Shown: positions 36,815-48,169 of the stretch, piece after piece | Layout: each line of letters starts with the position of its first letter | How positions within the stretch are numbered: position 1 is the stretch's first letter | Assembly (NCBI GenBank): GCA_023053575.1 | Contig: JAKZAP010000007.1 | Location: 25,445,464-25,509,463, forward strand | Direction: 5' to 3' | Source of the DNA: Branchinecta lynchi | Lineage: Eukaryota; Arthropoda; Branchiopoda; Anostraca; Branchinectidae | DNA: 64,000 nucleotides | Notes under the pieces: model-generated | Databases searched by the model: none | Told to the model about the DNA's origin: nothing | What the model saw: the letters and a program-made list of their open reading frames with translations, nothing else | Program-made: the position numbers and the translations under genes

Positions 36815-37180
36815 TACATTTAGCGTTAAGCTTTTAGCTTGTCGCCGTTACTTACACAAGTACAAACGGATTGCATATACTTCACACACAGAAACTGATA
36901 CACTACAAAAGTAAACAAATTTTCAAACTAAAACAGCAACTGAGTAAAATGGGGTGTCGACTAAACCACGCTTAAACGTTTGGATAGTGTCTGAATCAAC
37001 AACTTCTGATGGCAAACTGTTCCACGGTTCGGTTACCCTATTGACGAATGAACACTGGCCAATTTTCTTATGTGGTTTCGGAGGGTACAGTTTGTAAGGG
37101 TGTTGGCGGGTTGTAGGGTAGTGACTGTGCGTTTTGTTATATTTAATTTACCACATCTTGCTCAGTCTGCAGAAGGGTTT
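36815..37180 (-). pseudogene. CR1-type LINE 3' end
   Basis: The minus frame gives RQHPYKLYPPKPHKKIGQCS followed by FVNRVTEPWNSLPSEVV and DSDTIQTFKRGL. This RVxxxWNSLPxEVV pattern is the conserved C-terminus of CR1/L2-type LINE proteins. A short basic stretch upstream (NPLKPFCRLSKM) may belong to it, before a stop. The 3' end is the (AAT)n tail at 36728-36812. It is heavily 5'-truncated and lies in a DUS4L intron. Confidence 0.8.
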
Positions 37181-37418
37181 TAGGGGATTCGAATATTCTC
37201 ACTGGCCATCTGTTTCGAGATGAGTCGGAAAAAGCAGTTCGAGTCTTCCAAGCAGTCTTTATACTCGGCAACGAGTCCATCAATCTCAACCGCTCACGAA
37301 TTACCCTGTGGGCGTGTTTCTAGATCGCGCTTACCGCCAGGTGGTATGGGATGATCCGGAGATTACGGATGCCAGAATACTTCCGATTCAACTCGTTTAG
37401 ATCGGAGCCTTCACTTAC

Positions 37419-37601
37419 CTCAATTCGTCAAGTAGACGGATTTTTGTCGAAATGGTAAATGAGGGGTCAGATATTCTTCTTCGAGTTGCCGATACAAGGT
37501 CCGCCACAATCTCTGGTTGCTTTATTAAGCGGGACCCATAGCCTTCTTCCATGGCCCACCGCTGAGGACAGCCGCAGTTCAAGTCAACACCATTGGCTTG
37601 G
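37419..37601 (-). CDS. DUS4L: tRNA-dihydrouridine synthase (DUS4-type), catalytic exon
   Basis: This 183-bp exon starts after TATTATTTTACAG and ends GAATTGAG before GTAAGTG. It encodes QANGVDLNCGCPQRWAMEEG, then YGSRLIKQPEIVADLV and STKIRLLDEL. DLNCGCPQ contains the invariant Cys that acts as general acid in dihydrouridine synthases (NxGCP motif). It is phase-compatible with 33095-33303. The upstream partner exon, which should encode the segment between RYSK and CPYANG in relatives, is not found. No stops are present. Confidence 0.95.
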
Positions 37602-38283
37602 CTGTAAAATAATACTTAAACTGATACATTTTAATTTCTTGTAAATTTTCACAGCCCTGGACTTGCCATTTTTGTCAGGTATATAACTAAGGTATTTATA
37701 TATAATAAGGTAATGGCGGGGAAGTGGCCAGTCAAAACAAAGCATTAAAGGACCTGTCTTACCTTTAGTACTAATGCAACCTACTTCCATGATCAGTCCA
37801 TATATTTCTGAACTAGAGACCTCAATTTCGTACGGTACATTCGAACCCCTGTAACAAAACCAAGCTGATTTTCGCACTTGCCGTGCTGCCACCTTTGATG
37901 TGTATCACGCTATCGACGGTTCTCTGCGATAAATTTTTCCATCAGAAAAAACGGTTATGTAAATTCTTTTGTGGGAGTCCTTTAAATAAACGTTACAGAT
38001 GATGCATATGTTACTTCATCAAGACATGCAAAGCTCTTTCTGTAACGCTCTTCATAACATTTGGCTGAAACGATTCCACATTTTAAAGGACCCAGTCGAC
38101 AGCGTGATAAACATCGAGGATAGCAAACACGGCAAGTGAGAAAATCAGCGTGGTATTATTAGGGGGATTAGAATGTAAAGTAGGAAATTGGGGTCTCCGG
38201 GTTTAGAAATATATGGAGTGATGTTTGGCCTTTGTCCAGCCCTGTTCACCTCTAGCAAACACAGGGAAAATTTTGAATAATCG

Positions 38284-38329
38284 TTTTTGGGATCCCGAAA
38301 CGTAAGTGGAGGGATAACTACGGGGACGT
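38284..38329 (+). repeat. GGGATCCC-bounded repeat, end cut by assembly gap
   Basis: TTTTTGGGATCCCGAAACGT and AAGTGGAGGGATA match the start of copy 3 at 35706. The sequence then runs into the Ns, so this repeat probably caused the assembly break. Confidence 0.7.
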
Positions 38330-38429
38330 NNNNNNNNNNNNNNNNNNNNNNNNNNNNNNNNNNNNNNNNNNNNNNNNNNNNNNNNNNNNNNNNNNNNNNN
38401 NNNNNNNNNNNNNNNNNNNNNNNNNNNNN
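38330..38429. other. Assembly gap (100 N)
   Basis: Exactly 100 unresolved bases; the round size suggests a placeholder of unknown true length. It lies between DUS4L exon 1 and the exon at 37419-37601, where one coding segment is missing. Confidence 0.95.
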
Positions 38430-38514
38430 CGTCAAGAAACAGAAAAGTAACTAAGAAGTGTTTTTTGAGTGCGTTTTCGGACTTACCAACGAGAATATTC
38501 CAGTCACCACCATC

Positions 38515-39260
38515 AAAAAGTGTTATCACTGACAAACATTTCACAATTACTGAATTTACCAACAAGATTTGTATCCATTGCGGATGTAAACAGACCGAAA
38601 ACGAGAGTTCCTATTTTACCAACAAGACTTTTCCCAGTCATCTTATCACTGACAAACATTTCACATTACTGAATTACCGACAAGATTTGTATCCATTGCG
38701 GATGTAAACAGACCGAAAACGAGAGTTCCTAGTTTACCAACAAGACTTTTCCCAGTCATCGTATTGAAAAAATCCGATCATCGGCTTCATTTCCCGACAA
38801 GGCTTTTGTCGGTATCATCTCCGCCCTGACAGAAAATTCTGACTTCCAGACAAGAAGCTTCCTGATTACCGACGGAGCTCTGAGGGTATCAGAAACGGTA
38901 TGAGGAAACTGTTTTTATCAGAGCCCTTTCCGGTGAATCCGTGCACCGATAGACGTTGCCGATTTCCCTACGACAAGTTTCATGATTTATCAACAGAGCT
39001 ATCGTCGGTATAACAAAGAGCTCTTATCGGTACTGAAAACTGAATCTTAGCACCGTCTCCGCACCGAAAAACGCTGCAGATTCCCAACAAGAAGTTTCCT
39101 GGCTTACCGACAGAGTTTTTGTCGGTATGAGAAACGGAATGCTAAAGTGCGGCAACCGACAAACGCTGCCTACTTCCCACAGGAAGTTTCCTGTTTTACC
39201 GACAGAGCTTTTGTCGGTATCAGAGACGGAATGCTTTAATTTTTCTGACAGACAGATCTG
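38515..39260. repeat. Two tandem repeat arrays (about 120 bp and about 95 bp units)
   Basis: From 38523 to 38760 two near-identical units of about 120 bp each contain ACTGACAAACATTTCACA and ATTTGTATCCATTGCGGATG. From 38870 to 39230 four degenerate units carry a short palindrome of the form ACCGACAGAGCTTTTGTCGG and GAAGTTTCCTG. Spacer-like regularity is poor, so this is not a CRISPR array. It lies in the large DUS4L intron. Confidence 0.75.
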
Positions 39261-39789
39261 CTGTTTCACAGGGTAGCCTTGCTTTTATTTGTGATCGCAA
39301 AAAGGTGCTCCACTCATCAGCGTTTCAAAAAAATTCAACGACGGCGAGTTTCATAGTATTCTCTATTGGAAGAACGGTGTTGCAGTTAGTTGGCGTTTCA
39401 GGCTTTAAATTCTTGGGGGTTTCAAACACATTAAAAAGCAAGAACTTGTACGTTACATAATATTTTTCCGGAAAAAGGCAAGATTAAAAAATTTTGTCTG
39501 CTGCGCTTAATTTAACTTTTTCAGTCTTAGTTAAACAGTTAGTTTCACATGAAAATTCTCCTGAAATTTTCACTTTCGCTTCCAAGGGGTTTCTATTAGA
39601 GTAACATTGTTTCATTTAGTTCGCGTATTAGGACTGAAATTCTTGGGGTTTGAAACACATTAAAAGCTAGATTTTGTATGGTAGGAACAGCTGAATTTCT
39701 AGAAAAAAGAGAGTGTACCGTTTGAGTGTACCGTAATGAGTTTCGATAACAACTGTCAAAATAGTCCCAAAAACAAATCACTCATAATA

Positions 39790-40200
39790 AATAAAATAAA
39801 AGGCAAACAATCTAAAGGAAATATTTGAAACAGTGAACAGACTGAAAAGCTTGCCTCATCTATGCTACCTAGCAGTAATTTTCTTCAAAAGGATAGAGTA
39901 ACCACTAGAAGAAGATGGTCCTCCAAAAAAACTCTATGTATCTTGGAAGTGCTCTAATATTTTGAAATTGGAAAATGAGGTTGGATAGAGAGTAAACTCA
40001 GTTATCTTTTAATCTAGAGAGGAAGAAGACCCTAAATAGGTTTGTAGCCAGTCTCAGTTTAACCAATTTCACAGGGGTACCATGCCCATGCTCCAGGGCA
40101 CGGTGCCCCAATGTATGGGCACCATGCCCTTATGTCCAGGCATGCAGATTTGCCCAGACGTTGGGGACCATGACCAAAATTGAGGATTGGTGCATGACTG
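39790..40200 (-). mobile_element. Truncated copy of the hAT foldback
   Basis: It is the reverse complement of roughly 8591-9010: one full arm plus the centre. It ends TGCATGACTG at 40200, the expected terminus. The opposite arm is missing. It abuts the hAT MITE end at 40201, suggesting insertion into that MITE followed by deletion. Confidence 0.75.
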
Positions 40201-40253
40201 TGGTAAATGCCTCACCCCCCCCCCCCCAAAGCATTTTGGCTAGTAACGCCTCT
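40201..40253. mobile_element. Truncated hAT-type MITE end
   Basis: The sequence GGTAAATGCCTC, a C tract, then TTTTGGCTAGTAACGCCTCTG match the right end of 6617-6766. The left part of this MITE is not present. Confidence 0.75.
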
Positions 40254-41339
40254 GCAAGAATGGACAAGAGAGCTGCAACAGGGCAAGATGGATTATCAAG
40301 TTCAGTCTAAATCAATCAAAATAAAGAGCTAAATTTCATTTTCAATTCAACATCCCAGGCCTTGCTAAAGGGCAAAGTCTATGCACAGTTGGGCACCAGA
40401 TTTTTTGGAGAATTCTCCTGCTCAAGGAATCTCCTACTGAGGTGAAAAAGATTCTCCTGTTATTATTGATTTTTGGAGTGAAAGAGACCAGTGAAGTTAG
40501 AATATTTTTTTTTTCATATTTCAGTTCTAGAGACACCAGGAAACTCTGTCTTGCTTCCCCACTCCCCACCCTCCACCCTAACTCTAGAAATTCTATAAAA
40601 TAGGGCAGAAAACAGAAAAGTTGCATTTTTTTTCCTTTACCTGGTATCCAAGAGTGGTTCTTGATGCCAGTGTGCATGACTGCCTTTACAGTGAAACTTA
40701 GAATCCTGTTACTGACCTTATAATTCATTCCTTCCTTTCTTCTTGGAAACTCATTAACTTTTGTCCAAGTGCTTTCACCTGCTGTGGAGAAAACACCAAA
40801 GCAGGATAATTCACTTTGCCAGTAGGTGTCACCTGAGGGGAGGATTTATCTTGGGCAGGTGGAATCGCTTCTGGTGTTGAATTCACTTGTCTAGTAGGAT
40901 TCACATAGGCCTATTTGGTGTAGGCCGCAGCATGTTAACATCACTGCAGAAGTGTTCCATTTCACAGAAAAAAATGGAAATTGGTTTTTTAGAAAGATGA
41001 CTAATATTTTTAATATTTTATGAATTATTATCCATGTAGATTTCTTATAGCAGAGATTTTGTGTTTTTAGGTGCAGCAAGGACAAGAGCAGTCAGAAAAA
41101 AAATAAGAATGTCTGTTTGACAGAAGTGGTTGCGTCCCGTTTCAGAACAAAATGGAAGTTGACTATTAAATCAAGAGGACTCTATGACTGATAATTTGAT
41201 ATTTTAGGAATTTGATTTTTTTTTTGTATAAAAAAATTATAATTTTTGTATGTTAGACTACCTATAACAGAAATCGGATTTTTCTACGGCTGCGTGAACA
41301 GGACCCTTGCCAAGATGGCCGAATACTCACTATGACCAA

Positions 41340-43490
41340 CTGCCTCTGAATCTCGGAATAAGGAGAAACGTTTTCTGTCAACGAATCAACGGCGTTTGGT
41401 GAGACCCTGTTCCGTATTAACTACGGAATTTTATATCTTTAGAAAGGGCCAAATACTCTATATGACCAAGTCAAACACACGGCAGTGAATCTCGGAAAAA
41501 CGAGAAACGTCGCCGAAACGATGACTCAATTTTTTTGTCAACCAATCAACGCCGTTGGTTGGGGAGAGCTCTGGTGACGGTATTTAATGTGATTATTGCC
41601 GTATTAAACTAAACTCTGAAGTTTGTATCTTCAAGTTATGGGTCAACCAATCAACGGCGTTGGATGGTGACGCTTCCGGCTCTCCCTGTAGGTACACGGG
41701 CGGTTTTTCATCGACACATAGAGTTGATTATCAAGAGGATTATAACTAATCTCGAATTTTTTTTGGCTGTAGCTTTTTGCACTTGACAGTGGATCTCGGT
41801 AAGACCAGCGAGAAACGTCGCCCAAACGATGACTCAAATTTGTTGTCAACCAATCACGGCGTTGGTTGGGTAAGCTGTGGTAACACTATTTAAATATGTT
41901 GATTGCCGTATTAACTAAACTCGGAAGTTTGTATATTCAAATTCTGGGTCAACCAATCAACGGCGTTGGATGGTGAGAACTGCGGTGACGCTTCGGCTCT
42001 CCCTGTAGGTACACAGGCGGTTTTTCATCTACACATAGAGTTGGTTATCAAGAGGATTATAACTAATTTCGCTTTTTTTTTGCTGCGGATTGATCAGCAC
42101 TTTTGCTAATAAAGTAAAAAAAAAATATACAAGTGAATCTCGAGAAGACGCTCTTCCGTATTAACTACGGAATTTTATATCTTTAGAAAGGCCAAATACT
42201 CTATATGACCAAGTCCAACACACGGCAGTGAATCTCGGAAAAACGAGAAATGTCGCCGAAACGATTACTCAATTTTTTTGTCAACCAATCAACGGCGTTT
42301 GTTGGGGAGAGCTCTGGTGACGGTATTTGAATGCGATTATTGCCGTATTAACTAAACTCTGAAGTTTGTATCTTCAAGTTCTGGGTCAACCAATCAACGG
42401 CGTTGGATGGTGACGCTTCCGGCTCTCCCTGTAGGTATACGGGCGGTTTTTCATCGACACATAGAGTTCGTCATCAAGAGGATTATAACTAATCTCGGAT
42501 TTTTTTTTCTGCGGCTTGATCAGCACTTTCGCTAAGAAAGTAACACAAAAACACGTAAGTGAATCTCGGGAATAATAAGAAACGTCGCCCAAACGATGAC
42601 TCAAATTTTGTGTCAACCAATCAACGGCGTTGGTTGGGGAGAGCTGTGGTGGCACTATTTAAATGTGATTGATTGCCATATTAACTAAACTCGGAAGTTG
42701 TATCTTCAAATTCTGGTTCAACCAATCAACGGCGTTGGATGGTGAGAGATGCAGTGACGCTTCCGGCTCTTCCTGTAGGCACACGGGCGGTTTTTCATCG
42801 ACACGTAGGCAAACGATAACTCAAATTTTCTGTCAATCAATCAACGGCGTTGGTTGGGACTCTGTTCCGTATTAACTACGGAATTTTGTATCTTTAAAAA
42901 GGCCGTATACTCTATATGACCAAGTCCAACACACGCAGTGAATCTCGGGGGAAAACGAGAACCTCGCCCAGACGATGACTAATTTTTTTTTTTTCAACCA
43001 ATCAACGGCGTTGGTTGGGGAGAGCTATGCTGATGCTATTTAAATGCTGAGTGACTGCCCGTACTTCAAATTCTGGGTGAATCACAGGCCAGTGAATCTT
43101 GGAAAAAACGAGAAACGTCGCCCCAAACGATGACTCATTTTTTTTGTCAATCAAACAACGGCGTTGGGTGGGTAGCTGTGGTGGCGCAATTTAAATATTA
43201 TTGATTGCCGTATTAAATAAACTCGGAATTTTGTATCGTCAAATTCCGGGTCTGTCAATTAACGGCGTTAAATGGGGAGAACTGCGGTGACACTTCCGGC
43301 TTTTCCTGTAGGTACACGGCTGTTTCATCGGCACGTAGACTTGGTTATCAAAAGATTAATTGAACTCGGAATTTTTCAGATGCGGCTGGAACAGCACTTT
43401 CGCCAAAAAAGTAAAAACAACACGCCAGTGAATCTCGTGAAGAACGAGAAACGTCACCCAAACAATGACTGAAATTCTGTGTCAACCAAT
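41340..43490 (+). repeat. CAACGGCGTTG satellite, left arm array
   Basis: Degenerate units contain CAACCAATCAACGGCGTTGG, GAGAGCTCTGGTGACG, TATTTAAATGTGATTG, CGGTTTTTCATCGACAC and GAGAAACGTCGCC blocks. The core CAACG-C-CGTTG motif and its complement are partly palindromic. The 60- to 90-codon frames seen here are repeat by-products sharing YVSMKNRPCTYRESRK. Confidence 0.85.
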
Positions 43491-43499
43491 TCATGCGTT

Positions 43500-46400
43500 A
43501 GAGATTTTTCGACCTGACAACTAATTTATTGAAACCCCCCCCAAAAACTGATAGCACAATTAACTAGAGCAATGGTAAATGTTTATCCTCTCATGAGCTC
43601 TACTAGAAGATATGGAAGGATTCTCCAGCGAAATCCCTCAGTTATTCGTCATTTCCTCGATGCGTCAAGGTCTTCTAACATGATTTTGCACTTGACTGAT
43701 AATACAGGTCCGCCTCCATCTGTGTCCCTCATCCTATAGTACCGAGAAAATTTTCGTACACGTGCTAGTCAATAGAATGCCCCACTGACCCTCCATAAAC
43801 ACAGTAAATCGAGGCCCGACGCTCATTAAGAAGCTAACGAAGAAACTTACAAAGGTTTGCAGGCAATCTCCCGACTGCTTGCATTAACGTACTCCCATTC
43901 CGCATAGACTCTACTGCGCTTTTAATACGTTCCATTTTATTATCCGTCCTTGACTCTCTGAACTGAAATCCCTCTAGAAATTTCGTATATATAATAAATT
44001 GAGCTGACATGACTTCAGTATACTGTCGATGACTCATCGTGCACAGGGTGAAAAGTTGTCAAGGGAGGGGATACACGCTTTTTCAGGAAGGAAGAAAAAC
44101 TAAGAGACGAGACTTTATAATGTCACCCAAGCTTGGTGGTGAAGCTGGAGACGACAATGTTCATACATATCTAGCGTGTGTCCACAGTGTGCCCATTTTA
44201 TCGTTGTATAGATAGTTTAGGAGAAGTCGCAAGCCCCTTGAGTCTGAGATCAACCGTCTGGCTTCTAAACTGGGAAGTCTGGGCTAACCGGGAAATTTGG
44301 GAAGCTTCTGGTCGTATATTATACAGCAAGAAAGGCATTGCTGTAGTGATGGGTGATATTGGATTGCTGATATATCAGTTTTTTGTTTTCGATAACCGAT
44401 ATGTTTCGCGTCTCGCTTCCCCAAAAATTTCAGGTAGAAAATAAACGTAAACAAATATATTGCATAATCTCAAATGCAGAAATTGAAAAACAGATTGAGC
44501 ATATCTATGTACCCGTTTCGAACTATTAATTCTAGAAACATAAGCTATACACAATTCTGGCTCCAAGTCCCCCCCCCCCGTACTTTAACAGGCGATATTC
44601 ACTAGTCAAAAGACAGGGTATTCCTAGGGTATCACAACCGGCCACCTTGTTCGTTGTTGCCTGGATGAATTGGTTCCAATTACATTTTATACTCTTGAGT
44701 CTGAATTGTCTATTTCGTTCTGCTTGTTTGGTTAAAATGAAATTAAACAAAATAAAATCAGTAAAAAGCAAGATAGCAGCGTAATTAACGTTACATCTTT
44801 TCCTGCTTCAGTTTGGTATAGATTTCCTTTTAATTATGATAATTTTTGTTTAAGTATTTTCATCCTTGATTTGATCGAAAGAAAGCACGGCTGGTTCTGT
44901 TCGTTTGGAATTATATATAGGCATTATATGTAGATTATGCAAATCAGTTATCATACTTGTTAGCTATGTAACCCCGGTTGTCGCACCAAAGTATAAACAC
45001 AATTACCTTGGACATTATGGACGTGTGTTGTGTGCAAGTTGTCTGGGCAATGAGTCCCAGTGTATCCACTTCATGATGGAAAGTTTTCCGTTCTGATAGA
45101 CAAAAAAAATCAGTAAAATTCCGACAGTTGAGAATGAAAAATCCTTCAAAAGATCCGTCAACTTTTCGTCCAAAACCCGTCGAAAACCGTTAAAAAACCC
45201 TACGTTTAGCAGTAGCACATGGAAGTTGTTACATGCAGAATCGTGAACGTTCTCTTTTGATAGGGACAGTTACCACCGGTTAGAAACAATAGACAAGAAA
45301 CGCATCTCCACGGGCGACTTTTTGTACGAATTTCAAGAAATATTGCAACTGATTCTTAAAGCACACCTCTTACTAGAAATGATAATTTACCTGTGAAACG
45401 GATCAGAAAAAATGTTTTCCCGAAAATACCATTACTTTCCATCTGAAATTAGCGATTTTCTTGTTAGAGCTTGTTGACTCTATCCAGCCCTCCTGCTCTC
45501 CAACGCGGCGGCTGGTCACAAAACATTTGAAAACTGAACGCACCGTGGTTAAAAAGTTGGAAAACTAAGCAAATAAAAGAAGTAAAAAAAAGACGATTCT
45601 CATATCCTTATATGTGAAAGAGTCGTCAGCGGACATTGAAGATTCTGGCAAACTTTGTGTTGTGTGACGGGCAAAACTCGGCACATCCGAAAAAAACGCC
45701 AAAAGTTCGTGGGCACAAAACGAAACAATGGAGAAAGGTGCGGATTTTAGAAGCTTGTGGTTGTACATGGGAGCTAGGTATATTATAAAAGGCAGAATAA
45801 GTAAGAGGGGTCCTTTAAGTAAGTAAGATTTAGCAAAATGTCATTCGCGATGAGAGGTATTGCAACATCCCCTTCATTTCAGCTTTTGCTGGAGAGGGTG
45901 AAGCCCCGGTAAAAGCTTCTAATATCCACGATATTTCTTGCAAAATAGAACATTAAACAAAAAACAGCGCTGAAAGCGAAATTTTTCGGAACATTAGTGG
46001 CCAAGCGTTTTTTAGGAATCCAGATGAAAGCAAGGTCTACATTATGTCATAGGCCTGTCCGTCTGTCTGTGAACACGATTACTTTTTAACTGAGTAATGG
46101 ATTTTGACTGAAGTTAATATGTTGCGGTGCTTTCACTCCATCATTTTTGAAAGAATAGTAGTGGTAGCTGTAGTAGTGGTTTTTTATTGAAAAAAAGGTA
46201 GTCCAGAATAAAGTAGAATTGTTTTGAGTTTAAAAAAAAAAATATATCCATCCACCAGGTCCGTCGTTTTATCTTGGTCTCTTACAATTTCTTTTCTAGA
46301 CATTTGATCAAGGTCAACCTCTTTTATACTAAAGCACGGTAATGAAAAACTCTGCCAAATACAGAGATTTGCACAAAACCAGCTACGTACAAGCTGCGAG

Positions 46401-46700
46401 CCACAGGTGTGAAATCTATAATCTGGTTGGATCTATCTGTTTTATGCGCACGAATCAGCGCGTTGTCTGAATGATAAGGTAACTAGCTTATTAAGCAAAC
46501 ATTGGTGTTCGATGATAAAATGCTCATGAAATTCACTATATAGAAATGATGAGAGATCCAGAAAAACTATATAGAATATAAGGTTTTACGCAAGATTTTC
46601 AGAAATCTGTCAAAAATCTGAAAATCCGTCGGGTCAAATTCTCATCCGTCAAGGACCGAGAAATCCGTTTTTGACGGAAAAATCCGTCAAAGCGGGAACG
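43500..46700. other. Central segment of the giant foldback, no gene recognised
   Basis: Only short frames occur. The minus frame at 43834-44037 contains DNKMERIKSAVESMRNGSTL, faintly like a psq-type helix-turn-helix, but this is not enough to call a transposase. A C tract lies near 44569. TCCGTC-rich blocks occur at 45150-45200 and 46610-46705. Confidence 0.35.
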
Positions 46701-46789
46701 CTGACACTGACTTAATAGCTTGTTCACACGGGATGAAACAGCGACCGATTCTCGATCAGCGGCTGATTTACGAGCGTAAATAGCGATTG

Positions 46790-47910
46790 ACAAACATCAA
46801 AAAATCAGACGCCGATCTTCCAAATAGGCGCGTATTTTCATCACAGTCACCCTTCGGGATAAACTAAATCCTTTGGAATGTGACCTATGATGACTCTAGA
46901 CACAGTAATTAGGGGAATTAGGTCAAACTTGGCGAATTTTAGGTCAAGGCAGTTCAAATTCTGTAAGACCAATGTGAACATAGCATGATTTTTACACCAT
47001 CATCCCAGATTACTTAATTGATCTCGAGAAAAGGTAGAATAATTTTCTAATTACAACAACGTCTGTTCTGTTCTGTCTAATATTTGTTTTCGTTGTTTTC
47101 TTTAAAAAAAAAATAATTTAAAGAATTTTTTCATTCAACGTTCATTGGAAAATGACTGAATAACACTAAAATAATTACATTTTAGTCTCGCATTCTTTAT
47201 ATTAATTATTATTAATATTTTCTGTTCTCATTTAAAAACAAAAATATATAAATGAATTTTATTTGCTTTTGAACATGAAATCCAAAGACTACAAGTCAAC
47301 TATATTTGTCTTTGAATAACTCACAAGATGTTTTGTTAATTTCTAGATTTTGTTACAAACAAAAAGATATTCGGAATTAGGTTTTTTCTTTTTAATTCTC
47401 CCGTCAACCGACAAACAGTTGATGCATCGTCTGAACACATCAGCGCTGTTTACGCGCTCATTTCGGTCCCATGTGAACTTTGCATCTTTCGTTGTCTTTT
47501 CCGCTCTGGGCAGTTTATCACAAACCAAGAATTCCCAGTTTCTGGCTGATTAACACACACCAGGAATTCATGTTTTGGATAGCTTTGCTTTGAGTCGTTT
47601 ACCATAAACCAAGAATTCCCGGATTTTGGATTGTTGGCTTTCAGCAGTTACCATAAACCAAGAATTCCTGCATTAGGATACAAGTCACAACGTTGAGCAA
47701 TTTGAAATTTGCGAATAATCTGTTGTGATTTAGAAGACGTTGTGCATGAATCGTTAACGTATGCATCGTTATAGGAAAAATTCAGCAGATACTTTTTGGC
47801 GGGTTTTTCGTCTCTTCCTGGCAATGCTTGCTAGCTGTAATTCCTAACATTTACAAATTACAACAGATTACATCCCAGGTGTTGTCTGTTGAAATTGCGC
47901 ATCCCTGGGT
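46790..47910 (+). repeat. Dispersed repeat shared with 62306-63780
   Basis: Blocks such as CTAAATCCTTTGGAATGTGA, AGACCAATGTGAACATAGCA, GATATTCGGAATTAGG, CGTCAACCGACAAACAGT and GATACTTTTTGGCGGG occur in the same order and orientation at 62306-63660, with moderate divergence. Four units containing AAACCAAGAATTCC (47520-47670) form a small local array not seen in the other copy. Confidence 0.75.
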
Positions 47911-48169
47911 TATCTTTTATAAAAATTTGCGGCAGTGAAGGTAGCAGAAACGGTTAGTGTTTCCCGGATTAGCTAAACTGGCGGAGTTAATAACGACCCT
48001 AGGATTTTGTCCGCTGCACAAAGCCCTTGCAAAATCGTGAGCACAACTGGATTTTGTTTTATTCTGAACAAAATGGATCAGAAATACTAGATAAAAAATA
48101 AAAATGTATTGCATAGCTCCGGTGATGGCTGGCCACTCCGATGAAGTGCTTCACCAGAAGTATAAGTGT

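Noticed and set aside
36575..36914. Open frames with long Tyr or Ile runs
   Set aside because: They are created by the (ATT)n microsatellite.
37584..37892. 102-codon minus frame upstream of the DUS4L catalytic exon
   Set aside because: It is out of frame with the exon and crosses the intron; it has no DUS similarity.
38765..38805. Candidate for the missing DUS4L exon (minus frame with KPMIG)
   Set aside because: It is part of a tandem repeat region, has no acceptor or donor, and the flanking residues do not match DUS4.
38515..39260. Spaced direct repeats that might be read as a CRISPR array
   Set aside because: Unit sizes vary and the repeats are contiguous, without unique spacers; the context is animal intronic DNA.
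43834..44037. Possible psq-type helix-turn-helix (KMERIKSAVESMRNGS)
   Set aside because: The similarity to pogo/Tigger N-termini is short and lacks the second half of the domain; no transposase follows.
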